DNA of 64,000 bases from positions 1,736,001-1,800,000 of the forward strand of contig NZ_JPKR02000003.1 in NCBI RefSeq assembly GCF_000757425.2, written 5' to 3'. This stretch comes from Tatumella morbirosei (GTDB lineage Bacteria > Pseudomonadota > Gammaproteobacteria > Enterobacterales > Enterobacteriaceae). A program made the position numbers and the translations under genes. The notes below the pieces were generated by a model. That model searched no databases. It was not told the DNA's origin and worked only from the letters and a program-made list of their open reading frames with translations. Below, in pieces: positions 27,487 through 35,789 of this stretch; positions within the stretch are counted from its first letter, which is position 1; the number at the start of each line of letters is the position of its first letter.

Positions 27487-27502
27487 CTCTGTCACGGCAA
27501 TG

Positions 27503-27934
27503 TTAACGATAGATAATTTCGCCAGAGAAAATACGCAGAATTTTTCCATCTTCATCGCTAATCAGCACATAATCACCACCGAAGTAAGTCCAGTGACTGC
27601 CGGCTGTTGGCGCAGGGATTTTTCTCAGCTGCCATTTAGAGATGTTGTAAGTCTTCGTCCGGTAGAGCGGAGGAATAATGTCGCCTATTTTGTAATGGCG
27701 GAAATCACCAAATACTGAACTTTTTTCCAGCGGGTCTGCAAATTTAGTCTCTGGTTCTGCTGCCGGAGCCGGAGCCGGAGCCGCGACCTCTGGTGCAGGC
27801 TGGTTTGCATCTACAACTGGCGCTTCAGTGGTCACCGGAGCCTCTGAGGCTTGCTTCGTGGACGAAGAACACCCGCTTAATAAACTCACTGACATCAGGA
27901 GGACAGATGAGACTAAAACTAACGGCTTACGCAT
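27503..27934 (-). CDS. RcnB-domain lipoprotein
   Basis: Secreted lipoprotein of 143 residues. The signal peptide ends in the lipobox LLSGC (C22); the next residues are serines, so outer-membrane sorting is likely. A linker rich in Pro, Ala and Glu (PAPEVAAPAPAPAAEPE) leads to a C-terminal RcnB-like domain of about 65 residues (FRHYKIGDIIPP; YNISKWQLRKIPAP; WTYFGGDYVLISDEDGKI). RcnB of E. coli modulates nickel/cobalt efflux, but many paralogues exist and no rcnA is near. The ATG at 27934 with GGGAG is chosen; a longer frame upstream lacks a signal peptide. Confidence 0.8.
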   Translation of the reverse strand: MRKPLVLVSSVLLMSVSLLSGCSSSTKQASEAPVTTEAPVVDANQPAPEVAAPAPAPAAEPETKFADPLEKSSVFGDFRHYKIGDIIPPLYRTKTYNISKWQLRKIPAPTAGSHWTYFGGDYVLISDEDGKILRIFSGEIIYR

Positions 27935-28967
27935 AATTACTCCCTGGCAAACGTTTCCCGTAACCCACAGTACAGGAGACAACAATTGTGCTGCAATTGC
28001 ACACTGATTTATCAGCCGATAAGTAGAACAGTATTAAGGTACTTTTTCCCCTACTCATCTGTGACATAATATCTCAAACTATCAAAAATCGTTTCTGAGC
28101 GGTGAAAAATACACCATACGACACAATAATTACAGATCCGGGCGCAGAAAACCCGGATTTATCAGCACATCCTGAACTCATTTTTTTTAAAAAATTCAGT
28201 GATAAAACCCATGGCAACCTCCCATTAGCGACTTATCACCTACTTTAAGTTGTTTCACCCGTTTTATAGATTTTTAGATTAAATCATCAGCCCAAAAATC
28301 CCGATAATCGTTGAAAAGACTATCTGCTTACGGCAACCTGCCTCAGCACCACCTTGCCTCAGGCAGGCGTATAGACTGAACGGATTGCCCATTGTCCACA
28401 GCTTGTCTCAGTTTCAAAGGAGATGAGATCTCCCGATAATGAAGAGGTACCGACATCCGAACACAGCTATCCTTGCACCTGAACACCTGAACACCTGAAC
28501 ACCTGCATCCTCCATATACATGGCAACATTTTAAATTACTCACCCCGGACTTTACAGACAATGATTCTGCCTAAATATTCTTAATAACGCTTCAAAAATC
28601 AGTCATTACAAAGTAAAAAAACACAACCAGGCAATAAATCCTGCATTTACCCCCATTAAATGAAACCGGAAAAAACTCCCAAATAATCACGAATAAACTC
28701 CAGAACTTATTATTAATTACAATGAGTTGAACATAATAATGCATTATTCCCAACAACATATCACTGCACTTAATATTTACGTGAAGCACCTCACAATTAT
28801 GTTAATTCTTATTAGATGTTCTACTGGTTGCATGTATATTTTCGCTGTCTCTCCCGGCAGAATTTAACTCCGGAGTGACCACTCAATGGCATTATTTTGT
28901 TCTGTCAAAAGTGTATGCTCATCTCATCAGGGAATAACTCAGCTTAAAATAAACAGGGAGTATTAAT
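27935..28967. other. AT-rich island upstream of the microcin gene
   Basis: About 1 kb without a convincing gene, clearly more AT-rich than the flanks, which suggests acquired DNA. It holds the RcnB-like gene promoter on the minus strand, an inverted repeat CCTGCCT / AGGCAGG near 28337-28367, a short tandem repeat (28476-28505) and, at its end, the leader of the microcin gene. A minus-strand frame at 28592-28789 (65 residues, GTG start, hydrophobic) is treated as a weak immunity candidate in the findings. Confidence 0.5.
28476..28505. repeat. Tandem 8-bp repeat (CACCTGAA, 3.75 copies)
   Basis: Three perfect copies of CACCTGAA followed by CACCTG, 30 bases in all, inside the AT-rich island. Too short and without spacers to be a CRISPR; more like a slippage-prone microsatellite. 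Confidence 0.85.
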
Positions 28968-29264
28968 ATGAAGGAATTAACCTTTACAGAATCAGCCTCC
29001 GTTTCCGGTGCCGGTGGCCTTATTGATGGTGATATGGCGGGAGCCTTCTGGGGATCGATTCTTGGTGCCATTGACGGTTTCGGTACCGGGGCGGCGGTGG
29101 GAGGTAAATATGGCGGAGCGGGTGGCTGGATCGTCGGCGGTATCGCCCAGTTAGTCGGTTTAACCGCTTCTGCAGTTGGCGCAGGAATTGGTGGCTATTT
29201 ATATGGGGGGATACTTGGCTACGAAAAAGCTCAGGCCTATATTGAAACCTACCGTAAAATGTAA
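28968..29264 (+). CDS. Class II microcin (double-glycine bacteriocin) precursor
   Basis: Peptide of 98 residues with a 17-residue leader of the microcin V / double-glycine type: MKELTFTESASVSGAGG, comparable to MRTLTLNELDSVSGG of microcin V. Cleavage after G17 by a PCAT-type exporter would leave 81 residues, 23 of them glycine, with no cysteine, and two long Gly/Ala-rich hydrophobic stretches, as in pore-forming class IIa microcins. The C-terminus lacks the serine-rich siderophore attachment end of class IIb. AGGGAG lies eight bases before the ATG. No exporter (cvaA/cvaB-like) or recognisable immunity gene is in the window. Confidence 0.75.
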   Translation: MKELTFTESASVSGAGGLIDGDMAGAFWGSILGAIDGFGTGAAVGGKYGGAGGWIVGGIAQLVGLTASAVGAGIGGYLYGGILGYEKAQAYIETYRKM

Positions 29265-29279
29265 TTAATCATTCAGTTT

Positions 29280-29310
29280 AAGAGAGTAACCTGGTTACTC
29301 TCTTTCTGCC
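29280..29310 (+). terminator. Terminator of the microcin gene
   Basis: A perfect 11-bp stem (AAGAGAGTAAC / GTTACTCTCTT) with a CTG loop, 16 bases after the stop, running into TCTGCC. It isolates the microcin gene from the liv operon downstream. Confidence 0.75.
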
Positions 29311-29491
29311 GCTGTCCTATGCCATTTAATATTTATTACAAATATCCCCGGCCGGGTTAAAGCTCCCTCCCACTTTTTGTTCTCTGCTTTTCCTTTTATT
29401 TTCTCCGTTCACTCTGTTTGCCGGCTCTTTTTTGATGCCCTGCACTGTTTACGGTCATCCCCCCAACCCAAAATATTTACCGCCGTCACAT

Positions 29492-29508
29492 TGCACTAAA
29501 AGAGTTCA
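29492..29508. promoter_or_regulatory. NtrC-like site 1
   Basis: 17-bp dyad TGCACTAAAAGAGTTCA with a perfect TGCACTA half site, 5 of 6 outer positions symmetric. Centred about 138 bases before the predicted sigma-54 start point, close to the -140 site of glnA. Confidence 0.6.
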
Positions 29509-29522
29509 GCAAAAAAACCTAT

Positions 29523-29539
29523 TGCACCATAGCGATGAC
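29523..29539. promoter_or_regulatory. NtrC-like site 2
   Basis: 17-bp element beginning with a perfect TGCACCA half site; the other half (GATGAC) is degenerate. Centre at about -107, next to the -108 site of glnA. Confidence 0.5.
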
Positions 29540-29543
29540 TATA

Positions 29544-29560
29544 ATCTTCACATTAGTGCA
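29544..29560. promoter_or_regulatory. NtrC-like site 3
   Basis: 17-bp element with one good half site (TTAGTGCA, against TTGGTGCA) and a poor other half. Centre at about -86, a spacing like that of the weaker glnA governor site at -89. Confidence 0.4.
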
Positions 29561-29610
29561 ACACACATTAACCCGCAGACATATTTACTGCATTTTGTTT
29601 CATTAAAAAA

Positions 29611-29626
29611 TGGCATGTAACTTGCT
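29611..29626 (+). promoter_or_regulatory. Sigma-54 promoter of the liv-type operon
   Basis: TGGCATGTAACTTGCT matches the -24/-12 consensus TGGCAC-N5-TTGCW with GG and GC exactly ten bases apart. Transcription should start near 29637, about 188 bases before the ATG. Three NtrC-like sites upstream make nitrogen control likely. Confidence 0.75.
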
Positions 29627-29824
29627 TTGGCTAGTGTGAAGCATTTTGCAACATTCGGCTACTGCCTTGAAGAACCGCAGAAATCAGTGCTGTTCCGGTC
29701 TGTAGGATCCGCATACTGATATGAATGACCTGTGGGATATTTTGTCAGCTGTCGATTTCCCTGTTTCAACTGTTGTACCTGTAAACGTCTTAAACAACTT
29801 ATATAAACGGATGATGAGGTAACT

Positions 29825-30961
29825 ATGAAAAGCTTTGGTGGGAAATTATCTGTCGCTGCATTAATGGTCTCTGCACTGGCAGGCAGCTTTGCAGTCCATG
29901 CTGATGAAATTAAAATTGGTGTTGTCCTGCCACTGAGCGGAGCATTAAGTGGTTACGGTCAGCCTTCGCAGAAAGGATTAGAAGTAATTCAGTCGCTAAC
30001 GCCCAAACTGAAAAATGGCGATACGATTAAGCTGATTGTGATTGATGATAAGAGCGACAAAGTCGAAGCGGCAAATGCTATGCAGCGTCTGGTTTCCAGC
30101 GATAAAGTCGATGCGGTGATCGGTGAAGTCACCTCTACCAACACTCTGGCCATGGTAAAAATTGCCGATGACAGTAAAACCCCGATTGTCTCCCCTACCG
30201 CGACCAATGATCGTGTTACCCGCAACCACCCCTATGTCAGCCGAGTATGCTTTTCCGACAGTTTTCAGGGGGTAGTGGGCGCAAACCTGGCATCACGGGA
30301 CCTTCACGCCAAAACCGCGGCTATCGTATTTGACAGCAGCAATGACTATTCCGTTGGGTTGGCAAAAGCCTTCCGCAATCAGTTTGTTAAAAATGGCGGA
30401 AAAATCGTTATCGAGGTACAGGCACCTACCGGCAGTAAAGACTTTAAAGCCCAGCTATCCAGCGTGAAAGCCAAAGATCCGGATATGATCTACATGCCTA
30501 TCTATTATACCGAAGGAGCGTTGATCGCCGTTCAGTCTCAGCAACTTGGATTGAAGAAACCTGTCGTGGGTGGCGATGGTCTGGCCGCTGACCCGGTATT
30601 CTTCGAGGTGGGTAAAGATGCAGTGAATGGCTATATGACTACCGACTACTACTCACCTACCGCGAAACAACAAACTCCTGAAGGCGAAAAATTTATTAAA
30701 GCCTGGGAAGATAAATACAAACAACCTACCCATACCTGGGGCGCGATGACCGCAGATGCTTATAACGTCATCGTCAATGCGATGAACCAGTGTAGCGATG
30801 CCCACGACCGTAGTTGTGTGAACGATAAAATTCGCGCCACCAAAGACTATGAAGGTATTACCGGAACTCTGACTCTGAAAAATGGCGATGCTATCCGCAG
30901 TGCAGTCATCAATGAAGTGAAGGACGGAAAACTGGTATTTAAAACTGTGGTTAATCCATAG
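29825..30961 (+). CDS. Branched-chain amino acid-type ABC transporter substrate-binding protein
   Basis: Periplasmic receptor of 378 residues in the LivJ/HAAT family. Signal peptide residues 1-26 (cleavage after VHA), then IKIGVVLPLSGALSGYGQPSQKGLE, the type I binding-protein start. It carries the usual SPTATNDRVT and ADPVFFEVG stretches but is not close to E. coli LivJ or LivK, so the ligand may be another amino acid or amide. First gene of a five-gene operon with two permeases and two ATPases. The sigma-54 promoter upstream means it is probably induced under nitrogen limitation. Confidence 0.9.
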   Translation: MKSFGGKLSVAALMVSALAGSFAVHADEIKIGVVLPLSGALSGYGQPSQKGLEVIQSLTPKLKNGDTIKLIVIDDKSDKVEAANAMQRLVSSDKVDAVIGEVTSTNTLAMVKIADDSKTPIVSPTATNDRVTRNHPYVSRVCFSDSFQGVVGANLASRDLHAKTAAIVFDSSNDYSVGLAKAFRNQFVKNGGKIVIEVQAPTGSKDFKAQLSSVKAKDPDMIYMPIYYTEGALIAVQSQQLGLKKPVVGGDGLAADPVFFEVGKDAVNGYMTTDYYSPTAKQQTPEGEKFIKAWEDKYKQPTHTWGAMTADAYNVIVNAMNQCSDAHDRSCVNDKIRATKDYEGITGTLTLKNGDAIRSAVINEVKDGKLVFKTVVNP

Positions 30962-30981
30962 TTTTTAATAAGGAGACAGCA

Positions 30982-31881
30982 ATGGATGGTGCCATTTTTC
31001 TGCAGCAGGTCGTCAATGGGATGAGCCTGGGAGGTATGTACGCTCTAATCGCCATCGGCTATACCATGGTCTACGGCGTATTGCGCTTAATTAACTTTGC
31101 TCATGCTGATGTCATGATGGTAGGTGCCTTCCTGACGTTATTTCTGTTCTCTTCACTCGGGCTACCCTTTTGGGTAGCCATATTCCTCACGCTGATGTTG
31201 TGTGGTCTGTTCGGAATGCTGATTGACAGGGTGGCATATCGCCCCCTGCGCAATGCATCGAAAATCTCAATGCTAATCACCGCTATCGGTGTCAGTTTTT
31301 TCCTCGAAAATCTGTTTAATGTCCTGTTCGGTGGCAGTACCCGCTTCTTTTCGGCCCCGGATTTCTTTAACCGGACCATCAATCCGGGTGGCATCACCAT
31401 TACCAATGTCGCCTGGCTGGTTCCGGTGATTACTGTGTTATTGCTGTGTGCCATTCTCTGGTTACTGTATCGCACCCGATACGGCATGGCTATTCGCGCG
31501 GTGGCTTTCGATGTGAACACTGTCCGCCTGATGGGCATTGACGCCAACCGGATCATTTCGCTGGTATTTGCGCTTGGCAGCAGCCTGGCGGCCCTGGGTG
31601 GGGTATTTTATGCCATCAGCTATCCGACTATCGATCCGTTAATGGGGGTATTAATCGGCCTGAAAGCCTTTGCAGCCGCAGTGCTGGGTGGAATTGGCAG
31701 TGTCACCGGCGCGGTACTGGGTGGCTTTATTCTCGGCTTTACTGAAGTTGTCGCTGTGGCACTGTTCCCGGAACTGGGGGGTTATAAAGATGCCTTTGCC
31801 TTTATGTTCCTGATTCTGGTTCTGCTATTCCGCCCTGTCGGGATTATGGGTGATGAACGTTTAGAAAGGAGCCGTTTCTGA
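30982..31881 (+). CDS. LivH-type ABC permease
   Basis: Inner-membrane permease of 299 residues, LivH family, with about eight helices. Family features: QQVVNGMSLGGMYALIAIGYTMVYGVLRLINFAHADVMMVGA over residues 8-48 in short conserved blocks, the coupling motif YGMAIRAVAFDVNTVRLMGI, and the C-terminal GLKAFAAAVLGGIGSVTGAVLGG. It follows the receptor gene by 20 bp with an AGGAGA site, and its stop shares one base with the next start. Confidence 0.93.
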   Translation: MDGAIFLQQVVNGMSLGGMYALIAIGYTMVYGVLRLINFAHADVMMVGAFLTLFLFSSLGLPFWVAIFLTLMLCGLFGMLIDRVAYRPLRNASKISMLITAIGVSFFLENLFNVLFGGSTRFFSAPDFFNRTINPGGITITNVAWLVPVITVLLLCAILWLLYRTRYGMAIRAVAFDVNTVRLMGIDANRIISLVFALGSSLAALGGVFYAISYPTIDPLMGVLIGLKAFAAAVLGGIGSVTGAVLGGFILGFTEVVAVALFPELGGYKDAFAFMFLILVLLFRPVGIMGDERLERSRF

Positions 31882-32930
31882 TGAAAATAGCGACTTCTGC
31901 TCCGGCCTCTGTGGCCCGCAACCTGCTAATCATTGCCGTCGGTATTGGGTTGTTATTTGCCATTAACGCCCTGTTTAATGACTACATTATCAGGGTTATC
32001 AGCACGATTTTTATTTTTATGATTCTGGCCGTCAGTTATAACCTGATCAATGGGGTAACAGGACAACTGTCGCTGGAACCGAACGGTTTTGTGGCGGTAG
32101 GGGCCTATGTCACCTCGATACTGTTGCTGACCAGTGACAGTAAACTGGACATGTATGAGATGGCTTCTCCCAGCCAGTTCATTCTCGCACTGCATACCAG
32201 TTTTTTGCCAGCCTTACTGATTAGCGGAGTATGTTCCGCGGTACTGGCAGTCTGTCTGGCGTTTCCGGTGTTCCGGGTGCGGGGAGACTACCTGGCCATC
32301 GTCACTCTGGGTTTCGGCTTTATCATTAAAATTTTGGCAATTAATAACCCACAGATCACCAATGGAGCCATTGGCCTGAGTGATATTCCTCAGCAACCCC
32401 ACCTGCTGTTCTGGTGCGGACTGGCGGCGCTCATTTCAACAGGGATCATTCTGCAACTGGTCAGTTCCAAATATGGCCGGATGATGAAAGCGATTCGTGA
32501 TGACGAAGATGCGGCGATTGCCATGGGAGTGAATACCTTCCGGATTAAGACCTGTGCATTTGCTACCAGTGCCTTTTTCGAAGGTATCGGCGGCGGTTTG
32601 CTGGCTTCGTTGCTGACCACCATCTCTCCGGGGCTGTTTGATTTTATGCTGACCTTCCAGCTGTTAATTATCATCGTTCTCGGCGGCCTCGGCAGTACTA
32701 CCGGCGCTATCCTCGGAACGATTATTGTGATTGGCAGTGGTGAATGGCTACGTTTCCTGGATCAGCCACTGAACCTGTTTGGTTATGACCTCGGCTCCTA
32801 TCCTGGCTTAAGGATGGTGGTATTTTCACTGATCCTGTTAATTATCATGTTGTTTGCCCGGGAAGGTTTACTGGGCAAGAAAGAGATCTGGCAAATTCGT
32901 CCGGGGAGAAAGCGCCATGGAAAGTCCTGA
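31881..32930 (+). CDS. LivM-type ABC permease
   Basis: Second permease of the importer, 349 residues, LivM family. Conserved parts are ILAVSYNLINGVTGQLSLEPNGFVAVGAY (about 50-78), FRVRGDYLAIVTLGFGFI, and the coupling loop YGRMMKAIRDDEDAAIAMGV near 195. The C-terminal tail is basic and cytoplasmic. It starts on the last base of the livH-type stop (TGATG) and overlaps the ATPase gene by 14 bases. Confidence 0.93.
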   Translation: MKIATSAPASVARNLLIIAVGIGLLFAINALFNDYIIRVISTIFIFMILAVSYNLINGVTGQLSLEPNGFVAVGAYVTSILLLTSDSKLDMYEMASPSQFILALHTSFLPALLISGVCSAVLAVCLAFPVFRVRGDYLAIVTLGFGFIIKILAINNPQITNGAIGLSDIPQQPHLLFWCGLAALISTGIILQLVSSKYGRMMKAIRDDEDAAIAMGVNTFRIKTCAFATSAFFEGIGGGLLASLLTTISPGLFDFMLTFQLLIIIVLGGLGSTTGAILGTIIVIGSGEWLRFLDQPLNLFGYDLGSYPGLRMVVFSLILLIIMLFAREGLLGKKEIWQIRPGRKRHGKS

Positions 32931-33699
32931 AGTCATCCTTGACGTAAAAAATGTCAGTATTCAGTTTGGGGGGTTGAAGGCCATCGACAATGTCAGCTTT
33001 CAGGTCAGAGAAGCTGAGATTTTCGGTCTGATCGGACCCAACGGGGCGGGTAAAACCACCATGTTTAACATTATCACGACCAATTACCGGGCGACCTCCG
33101 GCGAAGTGGTACTGGCCGGAAAACCCCTGACCGGGCTAAAACCGAACCAGGTAGTGGCACGGGGAATTGCCCGGACCTTCCAGAATATTCGCCTGTTTAA
33201 TTCGATGACCGTACTGGAAAACGTGATGATTGGACTGGACCGCACCAGCCGTTATTCACTGGCAGAAGCCGCATTACGTATCGGGCGCTTTTTCTCCGCG
33301 GAACGTCATAGTCGGGAAAAAGCCCTGGCACTGCTCGACTATATCGGCATTGCTGATTTTGCCAATATGCAGGCGACAAACCTCAGTTATGGTAACCAAC
33401 GTAAAGTGGAAATTGCCCGCGCCCTGGCAACGTCGCCAAAACTGCTGTTACTTGACGAACCTGCCGCCGGGATGAACCCCAAAGAAACCGAAGACCTGGC
33501 ACAATTAATTTTCCGGATGCGCAAAGACTATCAGCTCAGTGTGTTATTAATCGAACATGATATGCCTTTTGTTAATGCGCTCTGCGAACGCGTGATGGTC
33601 CTTGAATATGGCAAACCCTTATTCAGCGGGCTGATGTCAGAGGCCATTAACCATCCGGAAGTGATTGCCGCTTATCTGGGAGACCTCAGTTATGCTTAA
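32917..33699 (+). CDS. LivG-type ABC ATPase
   Basis: ATPase subunit of 260 residues. Walker A GPNGAGKTT near residue 40, LivG-type insertion with ARTFQNIRLFNSMTVLENVMIGL, degenerate signature LSYGNQRKVEIARAL, Walker B LLLDEPAAGMNP, H-loop LIEHDM. The ATG at 32917 with GGGGAGAAA is preferred to an upstream frame start at 32854 that lies inside the permease gene. Translationally coupled to both neighbours. Confidence 0.93.
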   Translation: MESPEVILDVKNVSIQFGGLKAIDNVSFQVREAEIFGLIGPNGAGKTTMFNIITTNYRATSGEVVLAGKPLTGLKPNQVVARGIARTFQNIRLFNSMTVLENVMIGLDRTSRYSLAEAALRIGRFFSAERHSREKALALLDYIGIADFANMQATNLSYGNQRKVEIARALATSPKLLLLDEPAAGMNPKETEDLAQLIFRMRKDYQLSVLLIEHDMPFVNALCERVMVLEYGKPLFSGLMSEAINHPEVIAAYLGDLSYA

Positions 33700-34387
33700 T
33701 GCCCGCGAGCTAAAAGTATTTTATGGCATGATTCAGGGACTAAAAGGCATCGATTTACAGGTCAATGATCGGGAAATTGTTACCCTGATTGGCAGTAATG
33801 GCGCAGGTAAAACCTCGGCCCTGAACGGGATTATCAATATGGTGAAATCGACCGGTTCGGTCAGTTTTCTTAATGAGGATATCTCCCGCAGCCAGACCCA
33901 CAATATTGTGCGTAAAGGGCTGGCGCTGGTACCGGAAGGCCGAAAGGTATTTACCAATCTGACGATTGAAGAAAACCTGAAGATGGGTGCCTACAATAAT
34001 CTGGCCAGTTTTACCGTACTACGAGACCGGATGTTTGAACTGTTTCCGCGTTTGAAGGAACGCCGCACTCAGATGGCGGGCACCATGAGCGGTGGCGAAC
34101 AGCAAATGCTGGCCATTGCCCGGGCACTGATGAGCGAGCCAGTGTTACTGATGCTGGATGAGCCCAGCCTCGGACTGGCACCTAAGATAGTCGGCGAGTT
34201 ATTTGCCACTATTCGCCAGTTGCGGGAAGACAATATCACTATTTTGCTGGTTGAACAGAATGCCACCGCAGCACTAAGGATCGCTGACCGAGCCTATGTG
34301 CTGGAAAACGGCAAAATTGTGTTGTCCGGCGATGCGCAGGATATTCTGAAAAATCCGGAAGTGAAAAAGATGTATCTGGGGGCCTGA
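33692..34387 (+). CDS. LivF-type ABC ATPase
   Basis: Second ATPase of the importer, 231 residues. Walker A GSNGAGKTS near residue 36 (a serine in the last position instead of the usual threonine), VPEGRKVFTNLTIEENLKMGAY typical of LivF, signature MSGGEQQMLAIARAL, Walker B LLMLDEPSLGLAP. The ATG at 33692 overlaps the LivG-type stop by eight bases. Last gene of the operon; a GC hairpin follows. Confidence 0.93.
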   Translation: MLNARELKVFYGMIQGLKGIDLQVNDREIVTLIGSNGAGKTSALNGIINMVKSTGSVSFLNEDISRSQTHNIVRKGLALVPEGRKVFTNLTIEENLKMGAYNNLASFTVLRDRMFELFPRLKERRTQMAGTMSGGEQQMLAIARALMSEPVLLMLDEPSLGLAPKIVGELFATIRQLREDNITILLVEQNATAALRIADRAYVLENGKIVLSGDAQDILKNPEVKKMYLGA

Positions 34388-34393
34388 GAGTAC

Positions 34394-34420
34394 GCCGGTG
34401 TGGTTGACGTCCACACCGGC
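34394..34420. terminator. Hairpin between liv operon and LLM gene
   Basis: A perfect 10-bp stem (GCCGGTGTGG / CCACACCGGC) with a 7-base loop, six bases after the LivF stop and 22 bases after the convergent LLM gene. No T-run on either side. Confidence 0.55.
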
Positions 34421-34442
34421 TGCCTGACTCCGTCAGACAAAA

Positions 34443-35747
34443 TTAACCTACCACCGGCAATCCGAGGTTTTCACGCAGAGTGGCAAACTCATAATCTTCG
34501 TGGAACAGGCCACGACGACGCAATTCCGGGATCACCAGTTCGATAAACAGATCCAGTTGCTCAGGCATAATCGCCGGCATCACATTGAAGCCATCGGCTC
34601 CGCCCTGCTCCAGCCACAACTGGAAATCATCGGCAATATCTTCCGCCGTCCCGACAATCACGCGGTGGCCACGGGACCCGGCAGCAATGGCGGCCAGTTC
34701 ACGTAAGGTCAGGTTTTCGCGTTTTGCCATATCGGTCATCAGTTTCACCCGGCTCTGATTACCTTCGCCCAGAGGAACTTCTGGCACCGGACCGTCCAGC
34801 GGATAAGTCGACAGATCCATACCAAACCGTAATGAAAGCTGGCGCAATCCGTTATCAATATCCACCAGCGTATTCAGCTCTTTCCACAATGCTTTAGCTT
34901 CTTCACGGGTCCGGCCAACAATCGGCATCACCCCTGGCATAATGACTACATGATCAGGATTACGGCCGGCAGCAATCACCTGATCTTTTTGTGAACGATA
35001 GAATGTCTGAGCTTCTTCCAGGCTGGCCGCGGCAGTAAACACCACTTCGGCCGTTTCCGCGGCCAGTTTCTGGCCGTCTGCAGAGGAGCCCGCTTCAATA
35101 ATCACCGGACGTCCCTGAGGCGAACGGGTAATATTTAGCGGCCCCTGCACCTGGAAGTGTTCTCCCTGATGATCGATCGGCTTAATTTTTTCATCTATAA
35201 AATAGCGGCCACTGGCAGGATCCGGCTGTACCGCGCCCTCTTCCCAACCAGCCCATAACTTGTCAGCCACCTCAAGAAATTCGCGGGCACGTCCGTAACG
35301 CTGCGCGTGGTCAGGCATATCTTCACGGCTGAAATTACGCGCCACATCGGTAGAGAACGAGGTCACGACATTCCAGGCGGCACGTCCCCGGCTGATATGA
35401 TCCAGCGAGGAAAAACTGCGGGCCAGAGTAAAGGGATCGCTGAAAGTGGTCGATGCGGTTGCCGCCAGACCAATCCGCCGGGTATTTACCGCCAGCGCAG
35501 ACAGCAGCGTGAGCGGTTCCAGGCGTGCCATGGTAGAAGGCAGACGATACATACTGGTTGCCAGTGCGTCACCGACAAAAAACAGATCAAAGGTCCCTGC
35601 TTCGGCCTTTTTCGCCAGAGTAATCAGCCAGTCGATATCGGTCGGTGAACCAAGGTTTTCGGTTAACCGCCAGCCACTGACATGATGTCCCACGGGCTGA
35701 ACAAAGAGGCCAAGACGAAGACGACGCTGAGTTGTTGAACTGTCCAT
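34443..35747 (-). CDS. LLM class flavin-dependent monooxygenase, YxeK/NtaA type
   Basis: FMN-dependent monooxygenase of 434 residues in the bacterial-luciferase fold, NtaA/SnaA/DszA branch. Typical blocks are LGLFVQPVGHH, FDLFFVGDALA, LEPLTLLSALAVNTRRIGL, RGRAAWNVVTSFS and the C-terminal GFNVMPAIMPEQLDLFIELVIPELRRRGLF. In B. subtilis the member YxeK cleaves N-acetyl-S-(2-succino)cysteine; the neighbouring GNAT, M20, MmgE/PrpD and ABC genes repeat the yxe gene set, so oxidative C-S cleavage of an N-acetylated S-substituted cysteine is inferred. A flavin reductase partner is needed and is not encoded nearby. It follows the HcxA-like gene by 42 bp on the same strand. Confidence 0.85.
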   Translation of the reverse strand: MDSSTTQRRLRLGLFVQPVGHHVSGWRLTENLGSPTDIDWLITLAKKAEAGTFDLFFVGDALATSMYRLPSTMARLEPLTLLSALAVNTRRIGLAATASTTFSDPFTLARSFSSLDHISRGRAAWNVVTSFSTDVARNFSREDMPDHAQRYGRAREFLEVADKLWAGWEEGAVQPDPASGRYFIDEKIKPIDHQGEHFQVQGPLNITRSPQGRPVIIEAGSSADGQKLAAETAEVVFTAAASLEEAQTFYRSQKDQVIAAGRNPDHVVIMPGVMPIVGRTREEAKALWKELNTLVDIDNGLRQLSLRFGMDLSTYPLDGPVPEVPLGEGNQSRVKLMTDMAKRENLTLRELAAIAAGSRGHRVIVGTAEDIADDFQLWLEQGGADGFNVMPAIMPEQLDLFIELVIPELRRRGLFHEDYEFATLRENLGLPVVG

Positions 35748-35789
35748 TTATCATTCCTGTTTGTCACATTCATCACCGCACAGCGGTGG

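Larger units (their letters stand above)
29265..29824. other. Regulatory region of the liv-type operon
   Basis: 560 bases with no credible gene (a 62-codon frame at 29432 has no family look). After the microcin terminator it holds three NtrC-like sites (29492-29560), a sigma-54 promoter (29611-29626) and a leader of about 187 bases before the binding-protein ATG, whose site is GATGAGG. Confidence 0.6.

Noticed and set aside
28476-28505. CRISPR-like repetition
   Set aside because: Repeats are 8 bases in direct tandem with no spacers and no cas genes; a microsatellite.
29432-29620. 62-codon plus-strand frame in the liv control region
   Set aside because: No ribosome site, no recognisable features, and it covers the NtrC-like sites and part of the sigma-54 promoter.
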